A DNA stretch of 64,000 nucleotides from Spirochaetota bacterium (GTDB lineage Bacteria; Spirochaetota; Spirochaetia; Treponematales; UBA12059). The DNA lies in contig JAPLSN010000023.1 of the NCBI GenBank assembly GCA_026398615.1, positions 1 through 64,000 on the forward strand, given 5' to 3'. A program made the translations under genes and the position numbers. The number at the start of each line of letters is the position of its first letter. The stretch's first letter is position 1. The notes beneath the pieces are model-generated. The model was given only the letters and a program-made list of their open reading frames with translations. It did not search any database and had not been told where the DNA came from. Below, piece after piece: positions 16,750 to 24,755 of the stretch.

Positions 16750-17016
16750 TTAAGCCTTGGCCTCCAGTTCGGACTTCATCGAGCGGAAGGTTTCGGCATC
16801 GATCTCGCCGCGGGCGAAACGCCCGGAAAGGATATCGAGTCCCCTGTCCTTCGAAACCGCATTGGCCTGCGTCCCCGACCTCGACAGGCGGACAATCAGG
16901 ACAACAACGAGGGCGATGAGTGCGACGAGGAAAATGCCCATCGTAAGGCTTCCCCAGGGAAAACCGAGGGCATTTCCGCCCTGTGCCCATCCGCCGCCAT
17001 TCCAACCATGCAACAT
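16750..17016 (-). CDS. Small SHOCT-domain membrane protein
   Basis: An 88-residue product: Gly/Trp-rich N-terminus (MLHGWNGGGWAQGGNALGFP), one membrane helix (about 26-46), then the SHOCT motif DILSGRFARGEIDAETFRSM. SHOCT segments are short helical pieces found at the ends of many small membrane proteins, with unknown or oligomerising roles. GGAGG precedes the ATG. The gene is upstream of and co-directional with the NapH-like gene and probably transcribed with it. Confidence 0.82.
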   Translation of the reverse strand: MLHGWNGGGWAQGGNALGFPWGSLTMGIFLVALIALVVVLIVRLSRSGTQANAVSKDRGLDILSGRFARGEIDAETFRSMKSELEAKA

Positions 17017-17252
17017 GGTAAAACCTCCGTTCCAAGGAATATGCGAAAATTATTATGCAAGATCCGTGCCAACTTGTAAGGCGGCCTATTCAGGGTGTTT
17101 CCTTCGTTTATCGCGTGTTTTGCGTGCATCCACTCCGCATCATTGGCCGCAAATACCATGACAGGAAGTTTTTTACCCATGAGGTGAGCAATATTTTCCC
17201 ATCACCCTTCCTGGGATAGCCCCGGATCTATCGACCCGGAAACAGGCCCGGT

Positions 17253-17530
17253 ATGGAGAAGAGGTGCCAGAGCGTGTGGAATCAGGGCTGCAAGATCGCC
17301 GACTCGGGGCGGGAGATCGCGTTGTACGGCATCGAGAAGGGCCAGAGCTGCATCCTGAGCCTGGGTTGCGGGGCGGGCATCGCGTCATTTCCCGCGTCCG
17401 TCGTCGCTGAAAAGGCCACGAGCGCCGCCTTCCTGCTGTGCGGGACGGTCCGGAGGCTCTTCGCCGAGGGCGCCACCTTCAGGGATTATGTCCTCGACCA
17501 GTACTCGCGCTCCATCCGGTACCGACCGGC
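17253..17530 (+). pseudogene. Remnant of a Crp/Fnr-family regulator
   Basis: The plus-strand frame contains the middle of a cyclic-nucleotide-type sensor domain: ADSGREIALYGIEKGQSCIL, then EKATSAAFLLCGTVRRLFAE and FRDYVLDQYSRS. This matches Crp/Fnr regulators of anaerobes in order and spacing. The first strands of the beta roll are missing, and just after the dimerisation-helix start the frame leaves the family, with no helix-turn-helix. In the wider gap 17017-17702 no other gene was recognised; a minus-strand stretch at 17095-17180 (MGKKLPVMVFAANDAEW) may be another protein start but continues into nothing known. Confidence 0.6.
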
Positions 17531-17702
17531 TATGCCCTCCACCGGCAGCTTGAGAAACTCTGGATCGAGTGCGAGCCCTGCGAAGCGCCCCGGGATTGCC
17601 GGAGACCGGATTCCTTGAGAGGATAAGGTCATGGGCTTGGGGGGCCTTATGCAGGCGTCGACAGGGCCTTGCCGACGGTTTCCCGATTCATGATCCCGCC
17701 TT

Positions 17703-17978
17703 CTAATGAGGCATGTCGTCCAGGCCGCCGGCATTCACCACATCCGTGAATCCCGCCTGCTTGAGGATGCGCGCCGCGGAGGCGCTGCGGGCGCCCGAGG
17801 CGCAATAGATGACTATCGGCTTGTCCTTGGGACCGAGTTCCCCGACATGCGCGGAAAGAACGCCAAGGGGGATATTGACGGCGCCCGGATAGGCTTCGTC
17901 GGCGAACTCGTCGGCGGTGCGCACGTCGATGATTTTCGCGCCCGCCTTGATCTTGTCCTTTACGATCGATGCAGCCAT
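17703..17978 (-). CDS. Single-domain rhodanese (sulfurtransferase)
   Basis: A 91-residue cytoplasmic rhodanese: KIIDVRTADEFADEAYPGAV (CH2A-like start) and the active-site loop VIYCASGARSA with the persulfide-forming cysteine and its CxxxxRS loop. It should move sulfane sulfur between thiols. AAGGAG lies before the ATG at 17978, 17 bases after the stop of the CoA-disulfide reductase-rhodanese gene, so the two form an operon for persulfide handling. Confidence 0.9.
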   Translation of the reverse strand: MAASIVKDKIKAGAKIIDVRTADEFADEAYPGAVNIPLGVLSAHVGELGPKDKPIVIYCASGARSASAARILKQAGFTDVVNAGGLDDMPH

Positions 17979-17995
17979 GGTTCTCTCCTTCTCCA

Positions 17996-19696
17996 TTATT
18001 CCTGTTCGAGGTCGAAACCGCCGTCGGCGAGAACGGCAAGGAAGCCGCCGGTGACGTTGACGACATCGGCATAGCCATTTTCTTTCAATATCCGCAAGGC
18101 CAGATGGGATCGGAAGCCGGAACGGCAATGCACGTGTATGCCCATGTTCTTCGGAACCTCGTCGAGGCTGAATCGCAGCTCGTCGAGGGGCAGGTTGAGC
18201 GAACCCGCGATGTGGCCTTCCTCGTACTCATTCCGGTTGCGCACGTCGAGGACCAGGGCCGGCGGACCGCCTGCCGCCGCCGAGGCGAGCGCGGCCGTGA
18301 GGGCGGCGGCAGTCTCTGTCGGCGCGTAGCCGGAGAGGTCGTTCTGCCCGATGAAGGCCACGAGGTTTACCGGATCGTTGGCCGACGAGAAAGGCGGCGC
18401 GTAGGCAAGGTCGAGTTCGGCCAGGTCGTCCAGGGTCATTTTCCCGTGGAGGGCGGTGGCGAGGACATCGATGCGTTTCTCCACGCCTTCTCCGCCGAAA
18501 GCCTGGGCTCCAAGGAGGCGCGCGCTCTTCCTGTCGTAGACCAGCTTGAGACAGAGCTCCTTGCCGCCGGGATAGTAGGACGCGTGATGGTCCTTGTAAA
18601 TGACTGCCGCGCCGACGTCGAAGCCGGCTTCCCGCGCCGCCTTTTCGCTCAAGCCCGTGGAGGCCGCGACGCCGTCGAAAGCCTTGAAGACGCTCGTGCC
18701 GAGGGCCCCATGGTATTTCATGTGCATGCCGAGGGCGTTCGACGCGGCGATGCGCCCCTGCCTGTTCGCGGGCCCCGCGAGCGGCACGCGGACCTTGCGC
18801 CCGGAAACCTTGTGGACGACCTCGACCATGTCGCCAGCCGCCCAGATGGAGGTATCCGAAGTCCTGAGCTCTTCGTCCACTTCCAGACCGCCCGAGGGAC
18901 CGATGGCGAGGCCGGCGGCCTTGGCAAGGGCGAGCTCGGGCCTGACGCCGATGGAAAGGAGGACGATGCCGGCATCGACGAGGCTGCCGTCGGAAAGCTC
19001 GGCCTTGCCTTCCGCGCTCGCCGTAGCGCCCGCCGTGGCGGGAAGGATGGCTTTGAGACCGAGGCCGGTGATGACGCGGACGCCCTTCTCCTCGAGTTTG
19101 GCCGCTATCATCGTGCCGAACTCGGGATCCATGGTCGACATGATGCGCGGCAGGAGCTCGACGACGGTCGTGGTCACACCCCTCTCTCGGAAGGCTTCCG
19201 CCATTTCGAGGCCGATGAAGCCGCCACCCGCGATGAGGGCGGACGCGGGCGCGGCTGACTCGAGGTATGCCTTGATCCTGTCCACGTCGGGGACTGTCCA
19301 GAGCTTGAAGACATTGGGAGAATCCGCGCCGGGAAGGGGCGGCATGACGGGATTGCCGCCCTGCGCGAGTATGAGCTTGTCGTACTCGATCCAGGACCCT
19401 CCTTCGGGTCCCTTCACCCGGACGCGCTTGCCGGCCCGGTCTATCTCCATCGCCTCGGTGTCGACGAGGACCTTGACCCCGTAACGGGCATCGAAACCTT
19501 CCGGGGTCTGGAGGAGGAGTTTCGACCGCTTGGCGATCGCGCCCGAAATGTAGTAGGGAAGGCCGCAGTTGGCGAAGGAGACATAAGGTCCCCGTTCGAC
19601 CAGGGTGATCTCGGCCTTTTCGGAAATGCGCCTCGCGCGCGCGGCCGCGGTGGCCCCGCCGGCCACGCCACCCACGATCACTATTCTCTCGCCCAT
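17996..19696 (-). CDS. CoA-disulfide/polysulfide reductase with C-terminal rhodanese domain
   Basis: The 566-residue product has an FAD fold (VIVGGVAGGATAAARARR), the single active cysteine Cys44 in SFANCGLPYYISG, a second dinucleotide fold (LIAGGGFIGLEMAEAFRERG), the WAAGDMVE FAD motif, a dimerisation domain, and a C-terminal rhodanese with HCRSGFRSHLALRIL. This architecture belongs to CoADR-Rhd/NADH:persulfide oxidoreductases, which reduce CoA disulfide, CoA persulfide or polysulfide with NAD(P)H. A -10-like TATATA (19725-19730) and a Crp/Fnr-type palindrome lie upstream. It forms an operon with the following single-domain rhodanese. Confidence 0.92.
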   Translation of the reverse strand: MGERIVIVGGVAGGATAAARARRISEKAEITLVERGPYVSFANCGLPYYISGAIAKRSKLLLQTPEGFDARYGVKVLVDTEAMEIDRAGKRVRVKGPEGGSWIEYDKLILAQGGNPVMPPLPGADSPNVFKLWTVPDVDRIKAYLESAAPASALIAGGGFIGLEMAEAFRERGVTTTVVELLPRIMSTMDPEFGTMIAAKLEEKGVRVITGLGLKAILPATAGATASAEGKAELSDGSLVDAGIVLLSIGVRPELALAKAAGLAIGPSGGLEVDEELRTSDTSIWAAGDMVEVVHKVSGRKVRVPLAGPANRQGRIAASNALGMHMKYHGALGTSVFKAFDGVAASTGLSEKAAREAGFDVGAAVIYKDHHASYYPGGKELCLKLVYDRKSARLLGAQAFGGEGVEKRIDVLATALHGKMTLDDLAELDLAYAPPFSSANDPVNLVAFIGQNDLSGYAPTETAAALTAALASAAAGGPPALVLDVRNRNEYEEGHIAGSLNLPLDELRFSLDEVPKNMGIHVHCRSGFRSHLALRILKENGYADVVNVTGGFLAVLADGGFDLEQE

Positions 19697-19724
19697 ATGG
19701 ACTCCTCGTTCCAGATCCGCTGTT

Positions 19725-19772
19725 TATATACGATAATCATGAAAATGCCGCATGAAAGTGACGAAAGTCACA
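19725..19772 (-). promoter_or_regulatory. Promoter with Crp/Fnr-type site upstream of CoADR-rhodanese
   Basis: At 19757-19772 the sequence reads AGTGA-N6-TCACA, one mismatch from the Crp consensus TGTGA-N6-TCACA; the inner GTGAC/GTCAC arms pair perfectly around GAAA. A minus-strand -10 TATATA lies at 19725-19730, placing the site about 46 bases before the expected transcript start, near where Crp/Fnr proteins activate. No good -35 is visible, which fits an activator-dependent promoter. The only Crp/Fnr gene seen in the window is a remnant (17253). Confidence 0.5.
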
Positions 19773-19780
19773 ATTCCCGC

Positions 19781-20716
19781 TCATGTAATTTTCCCTTCGG
19801 CACATGAAGCACCCGAACATTGGCCGCAGTTGGCGCACTCGAATTGGATGGTCGTATGCTCGAGGCCGAAACGATGGGCGAGGACCTCTTTCATCTCGCG
19901 CATTATTGCCTCCGTTTCACTCAACGCGAGGTCGGATACGAGCACGTGGGCGCTCAGGACCTTGTATCCCGGCCCGACCGTCCACACATGGACATCGTGC
20001 ACTTCCAGGACACCTTCCACCGCCGCCATCGCGCTCGACACGTCACCGACGCTCGCGTCGTCGGGAGCGCCCTCGTTGAGGATATGGGTGGCTTCCTTGA
20101 GAACGCGCCAGGCTCCCGACAGGATGATGACGCCGATGAGAATGCCTACTGCGGGGTCGACCCAGGTCCAGCCGGTGAAGAGGATGATGAAGCCTGCCGC
20201 CATGACGCCGACCGACGAGAGGGCGTCGCCGAGCACGTGGAGGAAAGCCGCGCGCGTGTTGAGGTCATCGTGCTCGTGATGGCCCAATACGAGAGCAACG
20301 ATCAGGTTCGCCGCGAGCCCGATGACGGCCACGATGAGCATGGGCCCGGCAATGACGGGCTCCGGATGGCCGAAGCGTTTGATCGCCTCACGGAATATCT
20401 CTATGGCGACGATGACGAGGGTGGCGCCATTTATGAACGCGGCGATGACCTTCATGCGATGGAAGCCGTAGGTATGCTTTTCACTCGGGGCCCGCGAGGC
20501 GAGTCGCACGGCTCCGTAGCTCAGGGCCAGGGCGAGGATGTCGAGGAACACGTGGGCCGCGTCGGATAGCAGGGCGAGGCTTCCCGTGAGGATGCCGCCG
20601 ACTGTTTCGGCCACCAGGGTCAGGCTCGTCACGAGTATCGAGAGGACGAACTTCCCGCCCGTCGTTTCCTCGGTTATCGGTACCGAACCATGTGAAGGAT
20701 CATGACCAGCTGACAT
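19781..20716 (-). CDS. Cation diffusion facilitator (CzcD/ZitB-like metal exporter)
   Basis: A 311-residue inner-membrane protein with six membrane helices, the site in helix 2 (LLSDAAHVFLD) and helix 5 (HVLGDALSSVG), and a cytoplasmic C-terminal domain (VEGVLEVHDVHVWTVGPGY). These are the zinc-site residues of CDF exporters that swap Zn2+ or Co2+ for protons. The tail is cysteine-rich (CANCGQCSGASC), which could sense or carry metal and is not usual for the family. It lies 31 bases after the CcdA-like gene in the same direction. Confidence 0.92.
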   Translation of the reverse strand: MSAGHDPSHGSVPITEETTGGKFVLSILVTSLTLVAETVGGILTGSLALLSDAAHVFLDILALALSYGAVRLASRAPSEKHTYGFHRMKVIAAFINGATLVIVAIEIFREAIKRFGHPEPVIAGPMLIVAVIGLAANLIVALVLGHHEHDDLNTRAAFLHVLGDALSSVGVMAAGFIILFTGWTWVDPAVGILIGVIILSGAWRVLKEATHILNEGAPDDASVGDVSSAMAAVEGVLEVHDVHVWTVGPGYKVLSAHVLVSDLALSETEAIMREMKEVLAHRFGLEHTTIQFECANCGQCSGASCAEGKIT

Positions 20717-20747
20717 ACAAGCTCCAAATAGAAATGCCCCGCGCCTC

Positions 20748-21278
20748 TCATCCGAGAAGCTGTGCTGCTCCCGCGACGACCACGACGGCGCCGCAAGCCC
20801 GCTTGAACCAAGTCGCGGCCGTTCCCGATCCGCGCCGTGCGAGGAAAGCGCGAACCGCGTCGCCGAAGGTGCCCGCCGCGATGATGGCGGCGCAGTGGCC
20901 CAGAGCGAAGGACGCCATAAGGCCGATGCCGAAGCCGAGATCGGCTCCGCCCGCCTGAAAGACGACGCCTATCATCGGCGCGAGGAAGGCGAAGGAGCAG
21001 GGGCCGAGGATCACTCCATAGATGAGGCCGAGGATGAGGGCGCCCGAGGCTCCGCGCCCGGTGGGTGCGGCCTTGGTCGAGAACATTACCCTCGACAGTG
21101 GCGGTACGTCCATGAGCCAGAGCCCGCACAGGATGATGAAACCTACGATGAGCGGAATGGATCCCAGGTGACAGGGGCTCAGGAGCACGCTCATGAGCCC
21201 CCAGAGTATGGCCGCCCCGAATGACGGGATACCCGGCCGCGACAGGGCCGCCGAGACGGCTTCCACGAGAGAATCCAT
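20748..21278 (-). CDS. CcdA/DsbD-like membrane thiol transporter lacking a central segment
   Basis: The 176-residue protein has the two reactive-cysteine helices of the CcdA family, LLSPCHLGSIPLIVGFI and LGPCSFAFLAPMIGVVF, each with a Pro-Cys pair. CcdA proteins pass reducing power from cytoplasmic thioredoxin across the membrane. Relatives in similar gene neighbourhoods are about 230 residues; here GFI is followed directly by ILCGLWLMD, so about 55 residues (the loop after helix 1 and the next helix or two) are missing in frame. Topology would change, so activity is doubtful. The ATG at 21278 overlaps the stop of the preceding thioredoxin remnant (TGATG). Confidence 0.75.
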   Translation of the reverse strand: MDSLVEAVSAALSRPGIPSFGAAILWGLMSVLLSPCHLGSIPLIVGFIILCGLWLMDVPPLSRVMFSTKAAPTGRGASGALILGLIYGVILGPCSFAFLAPMIGVVFQAGGADLGFGIGLMASFALGHCAAIIAAGTFGDAVRAFLARRGSGTAATWFKRACGAVVVVAGAAQLLG

Positions 21279-21441
21279 CACGGTTTCACTCCGCCCTTTT
21301 CGAGCACCTTGAAGAGTCCTTCGGCAGGGAAGAAGCCTTCATGGCGGAAGTATTCGCAACAGGAGCCGCTTCGACCCTGGAACAACCCGATACCGCGAAG
21401 ACCAGGACGATGGCGGCGAGGGCGACTCGTACCTTGCTCAT
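21278..21441 (-). pseudogene. Thioredoxin-like lipoprotein broken by deletion and frameshift
   Basis: From ATG 21441 the frame encodes a lipoprotein signal (MSKVRVALAAIVLVFAVSGC) and about 30 unrelated residues, stopping at 21286. In a different frame the same DNA ends with YFRHEGFFPAEGLFKVLEKG and stops at 21278, which matches the C-terminus of thioredoxin-fold lipoproteins found next to CcdA genes (xxRHEGFFxxxxxxxxLxxxG). The central domain with the CxxC site is gone. The parent gene would have supplied the extracytoplasmic partner of CcdA. Confidence 0.65.
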
Positions 21442-21459
21442 GTGCGCTCCGTTTATCCA

Positions 21460-22653
21460 TCAAGCTGTTTGAGCGATAGCCCCGAAAGCCATGCCGGCCG
21501 CGGTGGAAAGGATGACGACGAGACCCACATAGGCAAGCGTCTTCTTCCAGCCGAGTTCGCCCGCTATGACCAGAATCGACGGAAGCGAGAGAGATGGCCC
21601 CGCGAGGAGGAGCGCCAGGGCGGGTCCCTGCCCCATGCCCGTGCCGATAAGACCCTGGACAATGGGGATCTCGGTGAGGGTAGCGAAATACATGAGGGCG
21701 CCTGAAAAGGCCGCGAAGAAGTTGGCGAAGAGCGAGTTGCCGCCGAGGAGACCCCCGATCCAGGAGCTCGGTATGAGGGCATCGTGGCCGGGACGTCCAA
21801 GAAGAAAGCCCGCGACGAGGACGCCGCCGAAGAGGAGAGGAAGGATCTGAAGGGAGAAATCGCGCGTTGCGATGACCCACTCGACCCGCTCGTCCCTGTT
21901 GAACCATTTCACGACGGAATAGATGAGGACGAGGCCGAAGGCGCCGGTGATCCACCATTTGGTGTTGTAGATCGCGTCCCAGACTGCGCTGCCACCCTTG
22001 GAGCTGGCCCAGTTCACGAACACGAGGATGCCTATCATGCTCGCCATGTAGACGACCATCTGGCCGAGGTGGCGCCGCGGCTTCTCGTCAGGCGCGGCGA
22101 ACATGCGGGCATCCGCGGCGCGCTGTTTGTCGTCCTTGCGGAAGATGAAGGCCATGATGAGGCCGATCACGATGGAGAAGATGATGGCGCCGACGGCACG
22201 CGCCGTACCGAGCTTCCAGCCGAAGACCTTGGCCGAGAGCACGATGGCCAGGATGTTGATCGCGGGACCCGAGTACAGGAAGGCGACGGCGGGCCCGAGC
22301 CCCGCGCCTTTCTTGTAGATGCCCTTGAAAATCGGCAGGACGGTGCAGGAGCAGACCGCGAGGATGGCGCCCGATACGGAAGCCACGCCGTAGGCCGTGA
22401 AGCGGTTCGCGTCGGGGCCCAGGTAGCGCATCACCGCCTGCTGGTTCAGGAATACGGTGATGGCTCCGGCTATGAACATGGCCGGTACCAGGCAGAGGAG
22501 GACGTGCTGTCGGGCGTACTCGCCGAGCATGAGGAAGGCCTCGTTCGTGGCGCCCAGGATCCGGGCAGTGCCCCAGGGGATGAACCAGGCGGCGAGGAAA
22601 ACGCCGGAGACAATGAGAAGCTTCTTGTCGGGGGACAGGTCCTTGGCGCTCAT
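21460..22653 (-). CDS. Full-length DUF318/ArsP-like permease
   Basis: A 397-residue protein with eight or more membrane helices and the family's duplicated core: AVCSCTVLPIFKGIYKKGAG with the Cys-Ser-Cys helix, then YSGPAINILA, and a second half with GALMYFATLTEIPIVQGLI. This family (YraQ/ArsP) includes ArsP, an exporter of trivalent organoarsenicals, but many members have unknown substrates. The ATG overlaps the DGC-protein stop (ATGA). It belongs to the ArsR-controlled operon that starts at 24315, and two separate half-length permeases of the same family lie upstream. Confidence 0.88.
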   Translation of the reverse strand: MSAKDLSPDKKLLIVSGVFLAAWFIPWGTARILGATNEAFLMLGEYARQHVLLCLVPAMFIAGAITVFLNQQAVMRYLGPDANRFTAYGVASVSGAILAVCSCTVLPIFKGIYKKGAGLGPAVAFLYSGPAINILAIVLSAKVFGWKLGTARAVGAIIFSIVIGLIMAFIFRKDDKQRAADARMFAAPDEKPRRHLGQMVVYMASMIGILVFVNWASSKGGSAVWDAIYNTKWWITGAFGLVLIYSVVKWFNRDERVEWVIATRDFSLQILPLLFGGVLVAGFLLGRPGHDALIPSSWIGGLLGGNSLFANFFAAFSGALMYFATLTEIPIVQGLIGTGMGQGPALALLLAGPSLSLPSILVIAGELGWKKTLAYVGLVVILSTAAGMAFGAIAQTA

Positions 22654-23021
22654 ACTTTTACCAGTCCGGCTATCCGCTCGGCCACCGTCTCGATGAGGTC
22701 GCCGGTGATGGCGGTCCTGCCTTTCTCCACGTCGAAATCGGTCATGATGCAGTGCTGGAAAGGTATGCCGTTCTTCTCGAAGATCTTCTTGCCGCAGGAC
22801 ACCTTGCAGCCGTCCAGGACGATGTTCCGCGTCGCGTTGCGCGCCGACTGGAGGAAGCCCGATAGATCGGCGCCCATCGCCGCGAGGCAGGTACTCGAGC
22901 CGACCTTGTCGCGGTTGAGCGTACGCATCACCTGGTCGGCGAGGAGACCGGTATTCGCCGCGCCCGAGCATGCATAGATGAGATTGGTTTCGCGGTCGCC
23001 GCCGCAGGAACATCCGGCCAT
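22650..23021 (-). CDS. Putative zinc-binding protein with DGC domain
   Basis: The 123-residue cytoplasmic protein has many cysteines in family positions: AGCSCGGD, IYACSGAANTG, STCLAAMG and VLDGCKVSCGKKIFE, which gives the DGC domain its name. Such proteins are found next to ArsP-like permeases and small thioredoxins in anaerobes; they are predicted to bind zinc or another thiophilic metal. It lies one base after the thioredoxin-like gene and overlaps the permease start. Confidence 0.85.
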   Translation of the reverse strand: MAGCSCGGDRETNLIYACSGAANTGLLADQVMRTLNRDKVGSSTCLAAMGADLSGFLQSARNATRNIVLDGCKVSCGKKIFEKNGIPFQHCIMTDFDVEKGRTAITGDLIETVAERIAGLVKV

Positions 23022-23022
23022 T

Positions 23023-23262
23023 TTACTTGCCTCCCTTGAGATATGACGCTACCTGGTCTTTCGTCAGCACTTTGCCGACGCTCTTGACGACGCCGTCGAG
23101 CGCGAGGGCGGGCGTCATCATCACACCCATTTCCATGATCGCATCGATATCGGTCACTTTTTCAAGCTCGGCGGCAATGCCGAGTTCGGCTATTGCTTCG
23201 CGAGCGTGTTGCTCAAGCAACTTGCACTTGGGACAACCCGTTCCCAGAATCTGAACCCTCAT
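23023..23262 (-). CDS. Small thioredoxin-fold redox protein (CPKC)
   Basis: A 79-residue protein starting MRVQILGTGCPKCKLLEQHA with redox pair Cys10/Cys13, and the cis-proline loop GVMMTPALALDG. This is the minimal thioredoxin/glutaredoxin-like class often called redox-active disulfide protein 2. GGAGG lies before the ATG. Its position between the half permeases and the DGC protein suggests that it delivers electrons or handles metalloid-thiol adducts in this operon. Confidence 0.9.
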   Translation of the reverse strand: MRVQILGTGCPKCKLLEQHAREAIAELGIAAELEKVTDIDAIMEMGVMMTPALALDGVVKSVGKVLTKDQVASYLKGGK

Positions 23263-23299
23263 ATAAACCTCCATATCTTGAATGTCGCTGAATATCCGT

Positions 23300-23836
23300 T
23301 CAATCGATCAGCGCCGCCTCCGCATAGAGGCGTTCAACTTCCTTTTTGGGCAGCGTCGCCTTGATGGCGAACGCTATGATGATGATGCCCACGATGTCGA
23401 TCGCGAGCCGCGACAGGGCGAAGCGGGGGCCGAGCGCCGAAATCTCGAAGAGGAGCATCGGGATCTTGGTGGTCGACCAGGCGCCGATGAAGATGAGGAT
23501 GTTCATGAAGCCCGCGCCCTTCTTCATGAGGATGGCCGCGAAGGGGAAGGCTCCGTAGAGGGGGCCGGCCGCGAAAGAGCCGAGCAGGAATGCGAGGACA
23601 GGTCCCTTGAGTCCCGAATCCGGCCCCATGTACTTGATCATCTTTTCCCGCGGCACCCAGACGTCGAGGAGGCCGAGGAGGATGAAGATGGGCGGGATGA
23701 CGAGGAGCATCGTCTTCGCCTGGAAGATGATGGAGTTCAGGGCCTTGCCGCGCCAGGCCGGAAAGAGCAGGATAAATGCGACGAAGGCAAACACAGCGAT
23801 GATGACGGATGCATAACGCTTTAAGAGCTTTTTCAT
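23300..23836 (-). CDS. Half-size ArsP-like permease (second half)
   Basis: A 178-residue membrane protein with about five helices. Recognisable family elements are WVPREKMIKYMGPDSGLKG, GSFAAGPLYGAFPFAAILMK and IFIGAWSTTKIPM. Full-length relatives carry two such halves in one chain, so this protein probably pairs with the product of the preceding gene. The ATG overlaps the stop of that gene by four bases (ATGA), which favours equal synthesis of the two halves. Confidence 0.82.
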   Translation of the reverse strand: MKKLLKRYASVIIAVFAFVAFILLFPAWRGKALNSIIFQAKTMLLVIPPIFILLGLLDVWVPREKMIKYMGPDSGLKGPVLAFLLGSFAAGPLYGAFPFAAILMKKGAGFMNILIFIGAWSTTKIPMLLFEISALGPRFALSRLAIDIVGIIIIAFAIKATLPKKEVERLYAEAALID

Positions 23837-24315
23837 AGGCTCACCACCCATCCGACGAAGACAGCCGCGACGAGGGAGAAGCCGAAGGCAAGGACGTTCC
23901 GCAGGATGGCTGCCTGCTTCCCGAAGTACTTCATCTCCATGGGCAGGGTCACGACGCCTACCATCATGAGGCTGGAGACGAAGGCGGCAATCTGCGTCGC
24001 TCCCGCTCCGCCAGCCAACAGGGCGGCCGCCGCCGGGAAGGCGACGAAGCCGGGTATCAGGGTGATGGCTCCCACAAGGGATGCTCCGAGAACCCCCCAT
24101 GCGCCCGAGCCGGTGCCGATGAACCTGGAAATCGTCTCCGTATCGAGGACGGCCAGGGTCACCGCCACGAGGGCAAGGACGACGAGGAACTGTGGAAGGA
24201 TTCCTTCCAGGGCCTTCAAGGCTTTCCTGAGCGCGGTCATGGTTTTGGCCGGATCCTTGAAAACCGATACGAGGAGTCCGGCACCGGCGATCACATAGAG
24301 AAGAATCGTATCCAT
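23833..24315 (-). CDS. Half-size ArsP-like permease (first half)
   Basis: A 160-residue membrane protein with four to five helices (ILLYVIAGAGLLVSVFKDP, FLVVLALVAVTLAVL, GAITLIPGFVAFPAAAALL, SSLMMVGVVTLPME). It is the first gene of the minus-strand operon divergent from arsR and would form a heterodimeric permease with the next gene. ATG 24315 is preferred; GTG at 24321 is an alternative, since GAGGTG serves either. An imperfect operator lies directly upstream. Confidence 0.8.
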   Translation of the reverse strand: MDTILLYVIAGAGLLVSVFKDPAKTMTALRKALKALEGILPQFLVVLALVAVTLAVLDTETISRFIGTGSGAWGVLGASLVGAITLIPGFVAFPAAAALLAGGAGATQIAAFVSSLMMVGVVTLPMEMKYFGKQAAILRNVLAFGFSLVAAVFVGWVVSL

Positions 24316-24325
24316 GCTCACCTCT

Positions 24326-24390
24326 TGTTTCTAATTTTGGAAACATTGCAGTAAAAAGTCAAGTACCTTGTTGACATTTGTTTCGAAACA
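24326..24390. promoter_or_regulatory. Divergent ArsR-type operators between permease operon and arsR
   Basis: A perfect 12-base palindrome TGTTTCGAAACA lies at 24379-24390, inside the arsR promoter just after the -35 TTGACA (24371-24376). A second, imperfect copy (TGTTTC at 24326-24331, GAAACA at 24340-24345) lies just upstream of the permease start. Both right arms continue as GAAACATTGCA. Binding at these sites would block both directions. The arsR ATG is only 30 bases after the -35 and lacks a ribosome site, suggesting a leaderless transcript. Confidence 0.7.
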
Positions 24391-24405
24391 TTGCAACTTT
24401 ATTGT

Positions 24406-24732
24406 ATGGATGAACGGACTCAACGGCGTTACGCCCTCAAGGCGGAAATGTTCAAGGCTTTGGCTCACCCCATGCGCATCTACCTGCTCGACAAGCTCAA
24501 GGAACGGCCGTGGTGCGTCTGCGAGCTGGCCGCGGAAGCAGGCATCGACAAGTCGGTCGCATCGAAGCACCTGAGCCAGTTGAAGGCTGCCGGTCTCGTC
24601 GACGACGAAAAGCGAGGCACCCTCGTCGTGTATCGGCTGGTGGCTCCCTGCGTCCTCGACATGGCGGCCTGCGCGGAAGGCACCATCCTGGAGAACAGGC
24701 GGAAAAAACTGGATGTGGTTCAGGCGCTGTAG
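24406..24732 (+). CDS. ArsR/SmtB-family metalloregulator
   Basis: The 108-residue repressor has a winged helix (KALAHPMRIYLLDKLKER, recognition helix KSVASKHLSQLKAAGLV) and a CVC pair, Cys37 and Cys39, at the start of the helix where ArsR proteins bind As(III) (compare ELCVCDL). Further cysteines are in VAPCVLDMAACAEG. It should leave its operators on binding a thiophilic metalloid. It is divergent from the permease-thioredoxin-DGC operon, which is the probable target. Confidence 0.92.
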   Translation: MDERTQRRYALKAEMFKALAHPMRIYLLDKLKERPWCVCELAAEAGIDKSVASKHLSQLKAAGLVDDEKRGTLVVYRLVAPCVLDMAACAEGTILENRRKKLDVVQAL

Positions 24733-24755
24733 ATCGGGATGGTCAGGGGCTGTCC

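Noticed and set aside
17095-17180. Minus-strand start MGKKLPVMVFAANDAEW as a DsrE-like gene
   Set aside because: The resemblance covers fewer than 30 residues and the frame continues into the SHOCT gene region with no family match.
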